NCBI GenBank assembly: GCA_002825515.1
Contig: PJET01000122.1
Location: forward strand, 1 to 24,428
Source of the DNA: Candidatus Thorarchaeota archaeon MP11T_1
Lineage (GTDB): Archaea > Asgardarchaeota > Thorarchaeia > Thorarchaeales > Thorarchaeaceae
Direction: 5' to 3'
DNA length: 24,428 bases
Part shown: one piece after another, positions 24,301 through 24,428 of the stretch
How the letters are laid out: every line of letters begins with the position of its first letter
Position numbering within the stretch: position 1 is the stretch's first letter
Notes under the pieces: model-generated
What the model was told of the DNA's origin: nothing
Databases searched by the model: none
Seen by the model: the letters and a program-made list of their open reading frames with translations, nothing else
Made by a program: the position numbers and the translations under genes

Positions 24301-24428
24301 ATGGTGTTTGACGAACTGCCTCGGGAGCATATAGCATTCCTGCCTACACCCATACATCGTTTGAAGAATCTTGGTGAATCTATTGGTTTAGATAGTCTCT
24401 GGATCAAGCGGGATGACTTGACTGGAAT
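24301..24428 (+). CDS. D-cysteine desulfhydrase/ACC deaminase-like PLP enzyme, start only
   Basis: The frame opens with ATG immediately after the VIT stop and runs out of the window after about 42 codons. The residues include IAFLPTPIHRLKNLGESIGL followed by DSLWIKRDDLTG, the N-terminal signature of the PLP-dependent family that includes D-cysteine desulfhydrase and 1-aminocyclopropane-1-carboxylate deaminase. The catalytic lysine lies just beyond the window, so activity cannot be judged. Members release pyruvate and ammonia with hydrogen sulfide from D-cysteine, or 2-oxobutyrate from ACC. Confidence 0.8.
   Translation, partial: MVFDELPREHIAFLPTPIHRLKNLGESIGLDSLWIKRDDLTG

Noticed and set aside
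1..24428. tRNA, rRNA, CRISPR array, insertion sequence or phage genes
   Set aside because: Looked for by eye on both strands; no cloverleaf, regular spacer-repeat series, transposase or integrase motif was found. Small RNAs cannot be excluded without a covariance search.

Overview
The window looks like a chromosomal segment of an archaeon, most likely an Asgard-type lineage (Thorarchaeia-like is my best guess). The placement is inference. It rests on the F420 gene cofE, TATA-like boxes 20-35 bases ahead of many starts, frequent GTG/TTG starts, and abundant membrane-anchored beta-helix surface proteins, leucine-rich repeat proteins and zinc-finger membrane proteins. DNA is AT-rich (roughly 40% GC by eye) and genes are packed tightly on both strands. 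I saw no rRNA, tRNA, CRISPR array, transposase or phage gene.

Layout: (1) 1-2379, minus strand: a flotillin-like SPFH protein cut by the left edge, preceded by an NfeD-like membrane protein that carries a striking His-Asp repeat. (2) 2554-5366, plus strand: a YbjN-like protein, a bPH2 membrane protein and two tandem paralogous leucine-rich repeat proteins. (3) 5386-6964: a coiled-coil/winged-helix protein whose 3' end overlaps a convergent membrane-protein gene by 83 bases. (4) 7042-7882: a PadR regulator behind a strong inverted-repeat operator, coupled to a small His-rich coiled-coil protein. (5) 8002-8358: a Cys-rich zinc-ribbon-like reading frame with promoter and Shine-Dalgarno but no normal start codon. 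(6) 8464-9743: a membrane-anchored thioredoxin-like protein plus a CcdA-like electron transporter. (7) 9788-13981: an S9 peptidase and a NosD-like beta-helix surface protein. (8) 13978-15360, minus: cofE and an ECF transporter S component. (9) 15663-17984: a large anchored surface protein ending at a clear hairpin/T-tract terminator. (10) 18292-20850: a methyltransferase and adenine deaminase. (11) 20890-23216, minus: two overlapping genes for membrane proteins that share a zinc-ribbon plus B-box-like module. (12) 23371-24428: a tiny Cys-rich tail-membrane protein, a VIT/CCC1 metal transporter, and the start of a D-cysteine desulfhydrase-like enzyme cut by the right edge.

Themes: much of the window concerns the cell envelope (SPFH/NfeD, bPH2, surface proteins, extracytoplasmic thiol redox) and metal- or zinc-binding modules (His-Asp repeat, zinc ribbons, B-box-like fingers, Cys-rich tail protein, VIT). 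The best candidates for something undescribed are the NfeD protein with its expanding His-Asp repeat, the paired membrane zinc-ribbon/B-box proteins, the CYSTM-like small protein, and the zinc-ribbon gene with an ACG in the start position.
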